Source: Comamonas piscis
GTDB lineage: Bacteria; Pseudomonadota; Gammaproteobacteria; Burkholderiales; Burkholderiaceae_C
Direction of reading: 5' to 3'
Assembly (NCBI RefSeq): GCF_014109725.1
Contig: NZ_CP058554.1
Span: forward strand, 2,232,001 to 2,296,000
DNA length: 64,000 nt
The notes under the pieces are model-generated. The model had not been told where the DNA came from. It ran no database searches and saw nothing but the letters and a program-made list of their open reading frames with translations. A program made the translations under genes and the position numbers. Shown here one piece after another: positions 9,305-16,949 of the stretch. Every line of letters begins with the position of its first letter. Positions within the stretch are counted from its first letter, which is position 1.

Positions 9305-10093
9305 TCAGTTCCCCTGTAAACGGCGCAGCCAGGCAAAAAATCCTGGTGCGGAAGTGGCTTGACCCGAACGCCGGCCCAGTTTGCTGCGCCAAGGCAGCGC
9401 CAGTTGGAAGCTGCCCCGCGCCCAACCTTGCAGCATGGCGCTGGCCGCTTGTTCCGGTTGGGCCCAGGGGGGCTGGGTGCCGGGGTGGGGTTCGGTAAAC
9501 GGTGTGGCCACCAGGCCGGGCTTGACGACGGCCAGGCTCACGCCCACGCCCTGGGGGGGCAGCTCCAGCTGCAGGGTCTCAGCCAGGTTGATGAGTGCGG
9601 CCTGGCTGGGTCCGTAGGCCAGATTGCCCGGCAGACCCCGCAAGCCCGCCACGCTGGCCACCAGGCTCAGATGGGGATGGCGGCCCGCACGCGCCGCTGC
9701 CAGCAGATGGGGGGTCACGGCGGCAAACAGATGCAAGGCACCGATCAGTGCGACCTCGCGCTGCTGGAGCAGGGCGTTCAGGTCCAGGTCATCGGCCTGC
9801 ATGGTCTGGTGTTGGCCTGCACAGTAGCAGACCAGATCCAAGGGTGCCTCGTCGACCAGCTGCATGACGGCATTGATGACGGCCTGGCGGTCGGTCACAT
9901 CCAGCGACAGCGCCTGGCTGCCGGGGTGCGATTTCGCAAAATCCTCCAGAATCGCCTGCCGGCGCGCCGACACAATGACTTGGGCGCCCGCCGCATGCAG
10001 CTGCTCCGCCAATGCCAGGCCAACGCCCGAGCTGGCCCCGACCAGCCAGACCCGCAAACCGTACCAGCGCTCGATGGGCGTGTTCAGTGGCAT
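9305..10093 (-). CDS. SDR-family oxidoreductase-like protein lacking the catalytic lysine
   Basis: Short-chain dehydrogenase/reductase fold, 262 residues from the ATG at 10093 (an ATG 8 codons upstream is also possible). The cofactor motif GASSGVG (19-25) is intact, and S137 (LVASVAG) and Y150 are in the expected places. The YxxxK motif reads YGPSQ, so the lysine that lowers the tyrosine pKa is replaced by Q154 (codon CAG). The protein may therefore have altered or no dehydrogenase activity. It ends 3 bp before the glutathione transferase start, suggesting one transcript. The substrate is unknown. Confidence 0.82.
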   Translation of the reverse strand: MPLNTPIERWYGLRVWLVGASSGVGLALAEQLHAAGAQVIVSARRQAILEDFAKSHPGSQALSLDVTDRQAVINAVMQLVDEAPLDLVCYCAGQHQTMQADDLDLNALLQQREVALIGALHLFAAVTPHLLAAARAGRHPHLSLVASVAGLRGLPGNLAYGPSQAALINLAETLQLELPPQGVGVSLAVVKPGLVATPFTEPHPGTQPPWAQPEQAASAMLQGWARGSFQLALPWRSKLGRRSGQATSAPGFFAWLRRLQGN

Positions 10094-10433
10094 GGCTGCC
10101 TCCCGGCGGTGGCACATGGCTTGGATGACTGGGTAAATGCGGCGATAGTGGCTGTTTTCATAGGAACTCCGGCTTTCCGACCCGTCTGGGCAGGGTCTAC
10201 GCCATTCACTACGCGCCAGCAGCGGGTTTGGATTCAGTGCGCCCCATTATTTTTTTGCATCGTTTATGCATCCAAGCGGCGATTTGCTGCGTATAGCGGC
10301 TAGACGCATGGAAGTCTGTGGGGTGAGCGAGTGCTTACCTGTAGTCCTTGGGATGGTTTGGCCTTTTGGCTTGCTGCTTGGCAGCAATACAACGGATACA
10401 CCGGCTGAGCAGGCTTCGCCCCACAATGCTTAG
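10094..10433. other. Intergenic region between divergent SDR and ECF sigma genes
   Basis: About 340 bp without a supportable gene. It must hold the promoters of the divergent SDR and ECF sigma transcripts. A short inverted repeat, TGCAT-cgttt-ATGCA (10256-10270), sits next to a run of seven T; I could not assign it. No confident -35/-10 pair was identified. Confidence 0.4.
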
Positions 10434-11012
10434 ATGCGCACCTCTACCACACCGGACTCTGAACTGATGCTTTTGTTAGACCGCATAGCCGCCCGCGACG
10501 AAAAAGCGCTGCGGCTGTTGTACGACGACACCGCCTCGCGGCTGTACGGGTTGGCGCTGCGCATTCTGGGCAACAAGGCCTGGGCCGAAGATGTGTTGCA
10601 GGACAGCTTTGTCGCTATTTGGCACAAAGCGGGCAGCTACCGCGATTCGCTCAGCCCGCCGCTGGCCTGGATGGGCCTGCTGGTGCGCAGCAGGGCGCTG
10701 GATTTTTTGCGCCGGCGCCGGGCCGAGCGGCTGGACCAGCATGCGGTTGTGGACGACATGGATGATTTGCCGCAGGCAGAAGATGCACAAAGCCCCATGC
10801 AATGGGCAGAGGCCAGTGAGCAGGCGACCGTTTTGCACCAGTGCATGGACCGGCTGCAGCAGGCCCAGCGCCAAGTGGTGAGCCTGGCCTATTTGCGCGA
10901 TTTGAGCCACAGCGAGCTGGCCAGCCACTTCCAGCTGCCGCTGGGCACCGTCAAAACCTGGATGCGGCGCAGCCTGGAGCAGCTGCGCAAGTGCATGGCC
11001 CGCCACGTATAG
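10434..11012 (+). CDS. ECF-type RNA polymerase sigma-70 factor
   Basis: Alternative sigma factor of 192 residues with only regions 2 and 4, as in ECF sigma factors. Region 2 includes LYGLALRILGNKAWAEDVLQ and DSFVAIWHKAGSYRD, then LAWMGLLVRSRALDFLRRRR, the -10-binding stretch. Region 4 ends in a helix-turn-helix (LSHSELASHFQLPLGTVKTW) that reads the -35. The start at 10434 is the first ATG; an ATG at 10467 (MLLLDRIAARDE) is a reasonable alternative. The membrane anti-sigma gene starts 18 bp downstream, the usual ECF pairing. The signal is unknown. Confidence 0.9.
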   Translation: MRTSTTPDSELMLLLDRIAARDEKALRLLYDDTASRLYGLALRILGNKAWAEDVLQDSFVAIWHKAGSYRDSLSPPLAWMGLLVRSRALDFLRRRRAERLDQHAVVDDMDDLPQAEDAQSPMQWAEASEQATVLHQCMDRLQQAQRQVVSLAYLRDLSHSELASHFQLPLGTVKTWMRRSLEQLRKCMARHV

Positions 11013-11029
11013 GCGCAAGGAGTGCTCTG

Positions 11030-11830
11030 ATGAACCTCGTACAACACCCCGAACTGCTGGACCGCCTGGCCGCCTCCTATGCCTTGGGTACCCTGCGTGC
11101 CGGTGCGCGCCGCCGCTTTGAACACATGGCCCGCACCCATCCGCAGGTGCGTGCTGCCGCCTTGCTGTGGCAGGGCCGCTGGTCGGCGCTGTCGGAGCTG
11201 CAATCGCCCGTGCAGCCCGATGCCGCCGTCTGGACCCGTATCCAGAACCTGGTCGATGCCGACCAGGCAGGCCTTGCGCTGGAACAGCAGCGCGCTGCTG
11301 CCAACGCCCGTACCCCAAAGGCGCTGGCCTGGTGGCGCTCACTGGCGCTGACTGGTGCCGTGGCCACCGTGGCTGCCGTGGCCATTGGCCTGTTTGCACA
11401 GCAAAGCCTGCAAAAGACCTCGGGCCAGCAGCTGTCTGCCTTGCAAACCCAGCTGCAAACCGCGCAGACCGCCTTGCAGACCATGCCGCAGGTGCAGTAC
11501 GTGGCCGTGCTGGCCGATGGCAAAGCCCAGGCTTCGATGCTGGTGACCTTTGATGCGCGCCAAGGCCAGTTGGCACTGCAGCGGGTGGGCGGTTTCCAGG
11601 AAGCCGCTGACCGCTCCCTGCAACTCTGGGCTTTGCCAGCGCAGGGTGCGCCGCAGTCGCTCGGCGTGATGGGTGAGGGGCGTCTGGAGCAACTGCAGGC
11701 CCAACTGGCCCAGGTACAGGCCGTCCCAGCGCTGGCCATCAGCCTTGAGCCCAAGGGCGGCGTGCCCAGCGAGACGGGCCCCACCGGGCCGGTTTTGTTC
11801 AGCGGTGCTTTGATCAAGCGCGACCTGTAA
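11030..11830 (+). CDS. Membrane anti-sigma factor, RskA-like
   Basis: Partner of the preceding ECF sigma factor, 266 residues. The N-terminal about 100 residues (LLDRLAASYALGTLRAGARR) resemble the cytoplasmic sigma-binding domain of RskA-type anti-sigma factors. One membrane helix follows (LALTGAVATVAAVAIGLF, about 105-123), then a periplasmic C-terminal domain of the anti-sigma-K type (VAVLADGKAQASMLVTFDAR; LWALPAQGAPQSLGVM). It should hold the sigma factor at the inner membrane until a periplasmic signal releases it. The ATG at 11030 follows AAGGAG (11017-11022). A terminator follows, so the pair forms a two-gene operon. Confidence 0.88.
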   Translation: MNLVQHPELLDRLAASYALGTLRAGARRRFEHMARTHPQVRAAALLWQGRWSALSELQSPVQPDAAVWTRIQNLVDADQAGLALEQQRAAANARTPKALAWWRSLALTGAVATVAAVAIGLFAQQSLQKTSGQQLSALQTQLQTAQTALQTMPQVQYVAVLADGKAQASMLVTFDARQGQLALQRVGGFQEAADRSLQLWALPAQGAPQSLGVMGEGRLEQLQAQLAQVQAVPALAISLEPKGGVPSETGPTGPVLFSGALIKRDL

Positions 11831-11850
11831 GCGGCTTTGTCTGCGACCAC

Positions 11851-11880
11851 GCCCTGCATCGGAGCTGCAGGGCGTTTTTT
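11851..11880 (+). terminator. Rho-independent terminator after the sigma/anti-sigma pair
   Basis: GCCCTGCA / TGCAGGGC stem with a 7-nt loop followed by GTTTTTT; 20 bp past the anti-sigma stop. Confidence 0.85.
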
Positions 11881-11979
11881 ATGGCCTCATCCCAGAGGCA
11901 ACGGCGAGCTGACGGCCAGCAGTAACCGCCCCCGCGAGCGGGCAATTAAGGCGCTGTTTTTAAAGAGAATTTGTATAAC

Positions 11980-11998
11980 AATGAGATCCATTCTCATT
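11980..11998 (+). promoter_or_regulatory. Probable Fur box
   Basis: AATGAGATCCATTCTCATT is a 7-bp perfect inverted repeat around 5 bases, very close to Fur sites of the AATGAGAATCATTCTCATT kind. A TATACT -10-like hexamer lies at 12004-12009, so bound Fur would block the promoter. It is 50 bp before the sigma/anti-sigma hybrid that opens the iron operon. Confidence 0.8.
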
Positions 11999-12048
11999 CG
12001 TAATATACTGACGCGCCTTTATCGTTCATCTCTCTGTCCGTCCCCCTC

Positions 12049-13362
12049 ATGTCCGCCCTCCCGTTGGAAGCCTTTCGCGATAGCTACCGTGAACTGATCG
12101 CCTTTGTTGCGCGCCGTACCGGCAGCCGCCAATCGGCCCAGGATATCGTGCACGACGCCTGGCTGCGCGTGGTGGAAGCCGGTCCGGCGGCCCAGACCAG
12201 CCACCCGGCGCCCCGCGCCTATCTGTACACGGTGGCCGAGCACCTGGTGGTAGACCACCTGCGCAGGGCAGCCCGCACGTCGGAGCGCTTTGACAGCGCA
12301 TTCCATGACAACACTGTCGGCATGCACGCGATGGGCCAGGATGTGGCGGAGGCCTGCCTGCAGCGTGAGGCGCTGGCGGCCGTCGATGCGGCAATTGCCG
12401 CCTTGCCTGAGCGTTGCCGCAGCATGTTTTTGGCCGACCGGCTCGATGGCGAATCCCAGATGGCGATTGCGGCTGCACATGGCGTGTCGGTCAAGACGGT
12501 GGAGCGCGACATCATGCGCGCGATGGACGCGATTGAAGCGGCCTTGCATGAATGGCGTGGTGACGCAGCGGTGCAGAGCATGCCGCGCAAAGGCCGGCGC
12601 CGGGCGCTGTCCGCCTTGTTGGGGGTGGCCGGCTTGGGTGCCAGCGGCAGCCTGGCTTGGCGCCTGTACCAAAGCCAGGTAGCGACATGGCAGATCCAGC
12701 TGGGAACCGCCACCGGCCGCCAGCTGACTCAGCCGCTGCCCGATGGCGGCAGCATCGCCCTCGATGCCCAAACCCGCCTGGATGTGCGCTATTACGGCAC
12801 ACGCCGCTATGTGCAGATGCACCACGGAGCAGCCTTTTTCAGTGTGGCGCGCAATGCCGATGCGCCGTTTATCGTCGATGCCGGCCCGGCCCGTATCACC
12901 GTGCTGGGTACCCGCTTTGAGGTGGCCCTGGACGCCCAGGGTGGCGTGCGGGTGGCCGTGGAAGAGGGGCGCGTGCGCGTGCAAAACCGGGGCCGCGATG
13001 GCGACACGGCCGATGCCAGCGATGGCTGGGAGCTGACCGCCAGCCAGACCCTGGATTGGCAGCTGGGCCAGACACCCCGACGCGACAGCAACCCGGACGA
13101 GGTGGCGGCCTGGCGCAACGGCTGGCTGGACTTCCGCCACGAGCCGCTGGGCCTGGCCGTGCAGCGCCTGGCCCGTTACGGCCAGGTGCCCATGCAGGTG
13201 GCACCGGATGCTGAACACCTGACGATTTTTGGCCGGGTACGCATTGCCGATGCCCGCAGCTGGCTGCAGCTGCTGCCGCGCAGCCTGCCGGTGGTCGTGC
13301 GCGAAGAAGGCCAGGGCGCCGCGCGCCGCATCACGATTGCACGGCGCAAAGCGCAGAGTTGA
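12049..13362 (+). CDS. Hybrid FecI-type ECF sigma factor fused to a FecR-type anti-sigma/signal domain
   Basis: One uninterrupted 437-residue frame carries two proteins that are normally separate. Residues 1-80 are sigma region 2 (SAQDIVHDAWLRVVE; RAYLYTVAEHLVVDHLRR). Residues about 108-165 are sigma region 4 (IAALPERCRSMFLADRLDGE; IAAAHGVSVKTVERDIMRAM). After a basic stretch, residues about 186-204 form one membrane helix. Residues about 215-330 are a periplasmic FecR domain (GTRFEVALDAQGGVRVAVEE), and the C-terminal 60 residues look like the FecR end that touches the receptor. It lies just upstream of a TonB-dependent transducer and behind a Fur box. A comparable hybrid, IutY of Pseudomonas putida, is known. 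Release would need proteolysis at the membrane. Confidence 0.9.
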   Translation: MSALPLEAFRDSYRELIAFVARRTGSRQSAQDIVHDAWLRVVEAGPAAQTSHPAPRAYLYTVAEHLVVDHLRRAARTSERFDSAFHDNTVGMHAMGQDVAEACLQREALAAVDAAIAALPERCRSMFLADRLDGESQMAIAAAHGVSVKTVERDIMRAMDAIEAALHEWRGDAAVQSMPRKGRRRALSALLGVAGLGASGSLAWRLYQSQVATWQIQLGTATGRQLTQPLPDGGSIALDAQTRLDVRYYGTRRYVQMHHGAAFFSVARNADAPFIVDAGPARITVLGTRFEVALDAQGGVRVAVEEGRVRVQNRGRDGDTADASDGWELTASQTLDWQLGQTPRRDSNPDEVAAWRNGWLDFRHEPLGLAVQRLARYGQVPMQVAPDAEHLTIFGRVRIADARSWLQLLPRSLPVVVREEGQGAARRITIARRKAQS

Positions 13363-13488
13363 GCGATGGCGCGCGTTCACTATCGGCCGGCATTCGGCCA
13401 TTTAAAAATACTGTCGCTGTTGTTGAGGGAAAACTGCGTCTCGTTCGTATTACCTCTTGTGAACCACATGAGGAAAGTACCCAACGAT

Positions 13489-15834
13489 ATGTCGCACCCC
13501 TGCAAACGCCACCTGATTGCCCTGGCCATTGCCGCTTTGGCCGGCGCAGCCTCGGCCGCTGATTTTGATATTTCCGCCCAGCCGCTCGACAGCGCACTGG
13601 CCCAGCTGGCCCGCCAGGCCGGTCTGCAGCTGATGGCGCCGCCCGCGCTGGTGCAAGGCCGCCCGGGAGCGGCCGTCAAAGGCAGCATGAGCGCCCAGGA
13701 CGCCGTGCGCCAGCTGCTGCGCAACACCAACCTAGTGGCCCGCATTGAAGGCAGCACCCTGGTGATCGACAACGGCCAGACCGCCGCCGAAGTAGCGCTG
13801 AACCCGGTGGTGGTAACAGCGCCCGCGACCCGCGCCGGCGACCGGCCCGAGGCCTATGCCGGCGGCAAGCAGGCGCGCGGCAGCCGCATTGGCATGCTGG
13901 GCGACCAGGATGTGATGGACACGCCTTTCTCGACCGTGGCCTACACCGCAGAAGCGGTGGCCGACCAGCAGGCGCGCACCTTGGGCGAGGTGCTGGCCAA
14001 CGATGCCTCGGTGCGCCTCACCACTGCCTCGCAGGGTTTCAGCGAAGACATCCAGGTGCGTGGCTTTGGCATCAGCGGTGGCGATGTGGGCCTCAACGGC
14101 CTTTATGGTTTGACCTCGTCAAGCCGCGTGCCGGCGGAGATCCTGGAGCGCGCCGAACTGCTCAAGGGCCCGGGCGCGATGGTGGGCGGCATGCCACCGG
14201 GCGGCAGCATTGGCGGTGCCATCAATGTGCAAACCAAGCGTGCCGGCGATGCGCCGCTGAACCGCGTGGGCCTGCAGTACCTGGGCCGTGCGCAGTTTGG
14301 CACCAGCGTCGATATCTCGCGCCGCTTTGGCGAGAACAAGGAATGGGGCGTGCGCGTCAACGGCGCCTTGCGCGATGGCGAGGCCAGCATCCGCGGCGGC
14401 GACCAGAAGGTGGGCGTGGGCGCGATTGCCGTCGACTACCGGGGCAGCAACCTGCGCTGGTCGCTCGATGCCTATGCGCAGCGCGAAGAGCTGGAAGACT
14501 ACCGCCCCCAGATCGGCTTCAACCCCGCGTTGACGGCGCTGCCCAAGCCGCCCGAGGCACGTGGCAACTGGTTTCCCGATACGGAACTGTCGCTGGATGA
14601 CAAGGTCATTGCCTCGCGCCTGGAAGTGGACCTGAACGACCAGGTCACCGCCTTTGCAGGCGTGGGCTACCGCAAGGGCAAGGCCCAACAGATTTTCCCG
14701 ACGACCACGACGTCGATGAATGCTGCGGGCGACTTCACGGTGCGCAGCAGTTTCTATGACTCGTACAGCGAAACCAGCAGCGCCGATGTGGGCCTGCGTG
14801 CCAAGTTCGCCACCGCTGGCGTCAAGCATGCACTGGTGGTGAGCGCCACCGACCTGCGCCAGGAGGCCGGCAATGCCTATGTGTCGGGCCTGACCACCGC
14901 GCCATCGAACATATACAACCCCTCTCCGCTGCCGCCTGTTGAAGGCGCGCGCACGGAGCCCAACAAGGCCTCCAAGGCGCACAACTACGGCATTGCGGTG
15001 ACGGACACCATGGCCTTTGCCGATGACCGCCTGCTGCTGACCTTGGGTCTGCGCCGCCAGACGGTGGACCTGCGCAACTTCAGCACTGCCACCGGCAACC
15101 AGACCAGCAGCTACAAAAAGAGCGCTACCACGCCCTTGGTGGGCCTGGTGGTCAAGGCCAGTGACCAGGTTTCGCTGTACGGCAACTACACCGCCGGCCT
15201 GTCGCGCGGCGCCACCGCGCCCAACACGGCGGTCAATGCCGGTGAGGTGTTCCCACCGTTCAAATCCAAGCAGTACGAAGCGGGTGTGAAAGTGGATTGG
15301 GGCAGCTTCATGACGACGGCCAGCCTGTTCCAGATCAGCCGGCCCAACAGCATGACCGACCCGACCACCAACATCTACAGCTTTGATGGTGAGCAGCGCA
15401 ACCGGGGCCTGGAGCTGGCCGCCTATGGCGAGCTGCAGCGCGGTCTGCGTTTGATGGGCGGTGTCACCTTCAACCGCGCCAAGGTTACCAAGGCGGCGCA
15501 GTACCAGGGCAACGACGCTTACGGCGTGCCCAAGGTCAATGCCAATCTGGGCGCCGACTGGGATGTGCCCGGCGTGCAGGGCCTGTCGGTCAACGGCCGT
15601 GTGATCCGCACCGGCTCGGCCTGGGCCAGCAATGCCAACACGCTCAAGCTCTCGGGCTGGACCCGCTTTGATGTGGGCGCGCGCTACCGCACCCAGGTCA
15701 GCGGCAAGCCGGTGGTGCTGCGTGCCAATGTCGAGAACCTGACGGGCAAGAACGTATGGATGATCAGCGGCAACAACTACCTGACCTTGAGCGCGCCGCG
15801 CACCGTGGTGTTGTCGGCAACGGTTGATTTTTAA
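13489..15834 (+). CDS. TonB-dependent siderophore receptor/transducer with N-terminal signalling domain
   Basis: Outer-membrane ferric-siderophore receptor, about 781 residues. A signal peptide (ALAIAALAGAASA) precedes an STN signalling domain (FDISAQPLDSALAQLARQAG through GSTLVIDNG). That domain marks receptors which signal to a FecR partner. A plug domain follows (VLANDASVRLTTASQGFSED; LLKGPGAMVGGMPPGGSIGG), then a 22-strand barrel ending in aromatic F (LSATVDF). The ATG at 13489 is preferred because GAGGAAAG precedes it at a workable distance; ATG 13468 is possible. The gene follows the sigma/anti-sigma hybrid, which it should activate when loaded. The siderophore is unknown. Confidence 0.93.
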   Translation: MSHPCKRHLIALAIAALAGAASAADFDISAQPLDSALAQLARQAGLQLMAPPALVQGRPGAAVKGSMSAQDAVRQLLRNTNLVARIEGSTLVIDNGQTAAEVALNPVVVTAPATRAGDRPEAYAGGKQARGSRIGMLGDQDVMDTPFSTVAYTAEAVADQQARTLGEVLANDASVRLTTASQGFSEDIQVRGFGISGGDVGLNGLYGLTSSSRVPAEILERAELLKGPGAMVGGMPPGGSIGGAINVQTKRAGDAPLNRVGLQYLGRAQFGTSVDISRRFGENKEWGVRVNGALRDGEASIRGGDQKVGVGAIAVDYRGSNLRWSLDAYAQREELEDYRPQIGFNPALTALPKPPEARGNWFPDTELSLDDKVIASRLEVDLNDQVTAFAGVGYRKGKAQQIFPTTTTSMNAAGDFTVRSSFYDSYSETSSADVGLRAKFATAGVKHALVVSATDLRQEAGNAYVSGLTTAPSNIYNPSPLPPVEGARTEPNKASKAHNYGIAVTDTMAFADDRLLLTLGLRRQTVDLRNFSTATGNQTSSYKKSATTPLVGLVVKASDQVSLYGNYTAGLSRGATAPNTAVNAGEVFPPFKSKQYEAGVKVDWGSFMTTASLFQISRPNSMTDPTTNIYSFDGEQRNRGLELAAYGELQRGLRLMGGVTFNRAKVTKAAQYQGNDAYGVPKVNANLGADWDVPGVQGLSVNGRVIRTGSAWASNANTLKLSGWTRFDVGARYRTQVSGKPVVLRANVENLTGKNVWMISGNNYLTLSAPRTVVLSATVDF

Positions 15835-15897
15835 GGCGTGGTTTGCGGGCCTGCGCAGCATGCCCGCAGTATTTTTATCAAAGAGGAGAGAGAGCAT

Positions 15898-16626
15898 ATG
15901 TTGAAGAAATCCCTGTCTGCCCTGAGCCTGGCCGTGCTGGCCCTGTCCGCCCAAGCCCACCAGATCTGGCTGGAGCCCGCCGGTGCAGACAATGCCGTGG
16001 TGCTGCGCTTTGGCGAGTTTGGCGACAACCTGCGCGAAGCATCGCCCGGCCTGCTGGACCACTTTGGCAAGCCACAAGGCGTGCTGATCAATGCCAAGGG
16101 CGAAGAAAAAGCCGCTGCCGGCAGCAAGACCGCCAATGGCTTCAGCTTGCCGTTCACGATCCAGGAAGGCGTGTCCATCGTGGCTGAAGATGCCAGCTAC
16201 CCGCTGTCCAAGTTCAAGCGCGATGGCAAGGATGTGACCAGCTGGTACCACCCCGCTGCACGCCTGGTCACCGGCTTTGCTGCCCAAAAGCCCAAGCTGA
16301 CCTTGGACCTGACACCGACGGGCAAGGACGGCGAATTCAAGGCCACCTTCAAGGGCCAGCCACTGGCCAAGACCCAGGTCGGCATCGTCACCCAATCGGG
16401 CTGGATGAAAGAAGGCCACACCGATGCGCAAGGCCTGGTGCATTTTGACCTGCCATGGCAAGGCCAGTATGTGGCCGAGATCAAGCACAACGACCGCAAC
16501 CCTGGCGAGCGCGCTGGCGAGAAGTACGACGGCGTGAGCTATGTGACCTCGGTCACCTATGTGAAGCCCCAAGGCGTGGCGCCTGTGGCTGCGGGCCCTG
16601 TGGCAGCACCTAACCCCGCCAAATGA
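15898..16626 (+). CDS. DUF4198-family secreted protein of the iron operon
   Basis: Periplasmic protein of 242 residues with a clear signal peptide (MLKKSLSALSLAVLALSAQA, mature start HQIWLEPAG). The HxxWLxP opening and the later domain (TFKGQPLAKTQVGIVTQSGW; DAQGLVHFDLPWQGQYVAEI) fit DUF4198, proteins often encoded beside TonB receptors for iron or nickel. The beta-rich C-terminal half resembles a carboxypeptidase-regulatory-like sandwich. GAGGAGAG just before the ATG at 15898 sets the start. Its stop overlaps the next start by 4 bp (ATGA). Function is inferred only from context: metal or siderophore handling in the periplasm. Confidence 0.85.
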   Translation: MLKKSLSALSLAVLALSAQAHQIWLEPAGADNAVVLRFGEFGDNLREASPGLLDHFGKPQGVLINAKGEEKAAAGSKTANGFSLPFTIQEGVSIVAEDASYPLSKFKRDGKDVTSWYHPAARLVTGFAAQKPKLTLDLTPTGKDGEFKATFKGQPLAKTQVGIVTQSGWMKEGHTDAQGLVHFDLPWQGQYVAEIKHNDRNPGERAGEKYDGVSYVTSVTYVKPQGVAPVAAGPVAAPNPAK

Positions 16627-16949
16627 CCTCTAGCGCAGTAAGCGGCGCCTTGCGCGCCGCGCTGGCCAAGGCCTGCCAGGTCGGGCCGCTGCTCTCGCGC
16701 ATCGTCGCTGCCATTGGCGGCGGCTATGTGCTGGGGGCGGTGGCCAGCGTGGCCGTGCTGGCCTTGCCCATGGACAAGCCCCAAGCGGTGCTGGCCGGCA
16801 CCATGGCCAGCTTTCTGGTCTATACCGGCGCGGTGATCTGGGTGTTTGCGGTGCGCTCGGCCACCCGTGCCTGGGTGGGGCTGCTGCTGGCAGCGCTGCC
16901 GCTGGTACTGGCCGCCTGGCCGGTGTGGAATGGAGTGAACCCGGCATGA
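16623..16949 (+). CDS. DUF3649-family small membrane protein
   Basis: 108 residues with three hydrophobic helices (RIVAAIGGGYVLGAVASVAV; AVLAGTMASFLVYTGAVIWV; VGLLLAALPLVLAAWPVWNG). It fits DUF3649, a family encoded with PepSY membrane proteins in iron-uptake operons. It overlaps by ATGA with both the gene before and the gene after, so translation is probably coupled. Its role is not known; a position in the inner membrane with the PepSY protein is likely. Confidence 0.82.
   Translation: MTSSAVSGALRAALAKACQVGPLLSRIVAAIGGGYVLGAVASVAVLALPMDKPQAVLAGTMASFLVYTGAVIWVFAVRSATRAWVGLLLAALPLVLAAWPVWNGVNPA

Noticed and set aside
13428..13450. Possible FecI-type promoter (GGAAAA ... TCGTTC) before the TonB receptor
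   Set aside because: The spacing of about 7 bp is too short for a -35/-10 pair and the consensus is uncertain; not annotated.
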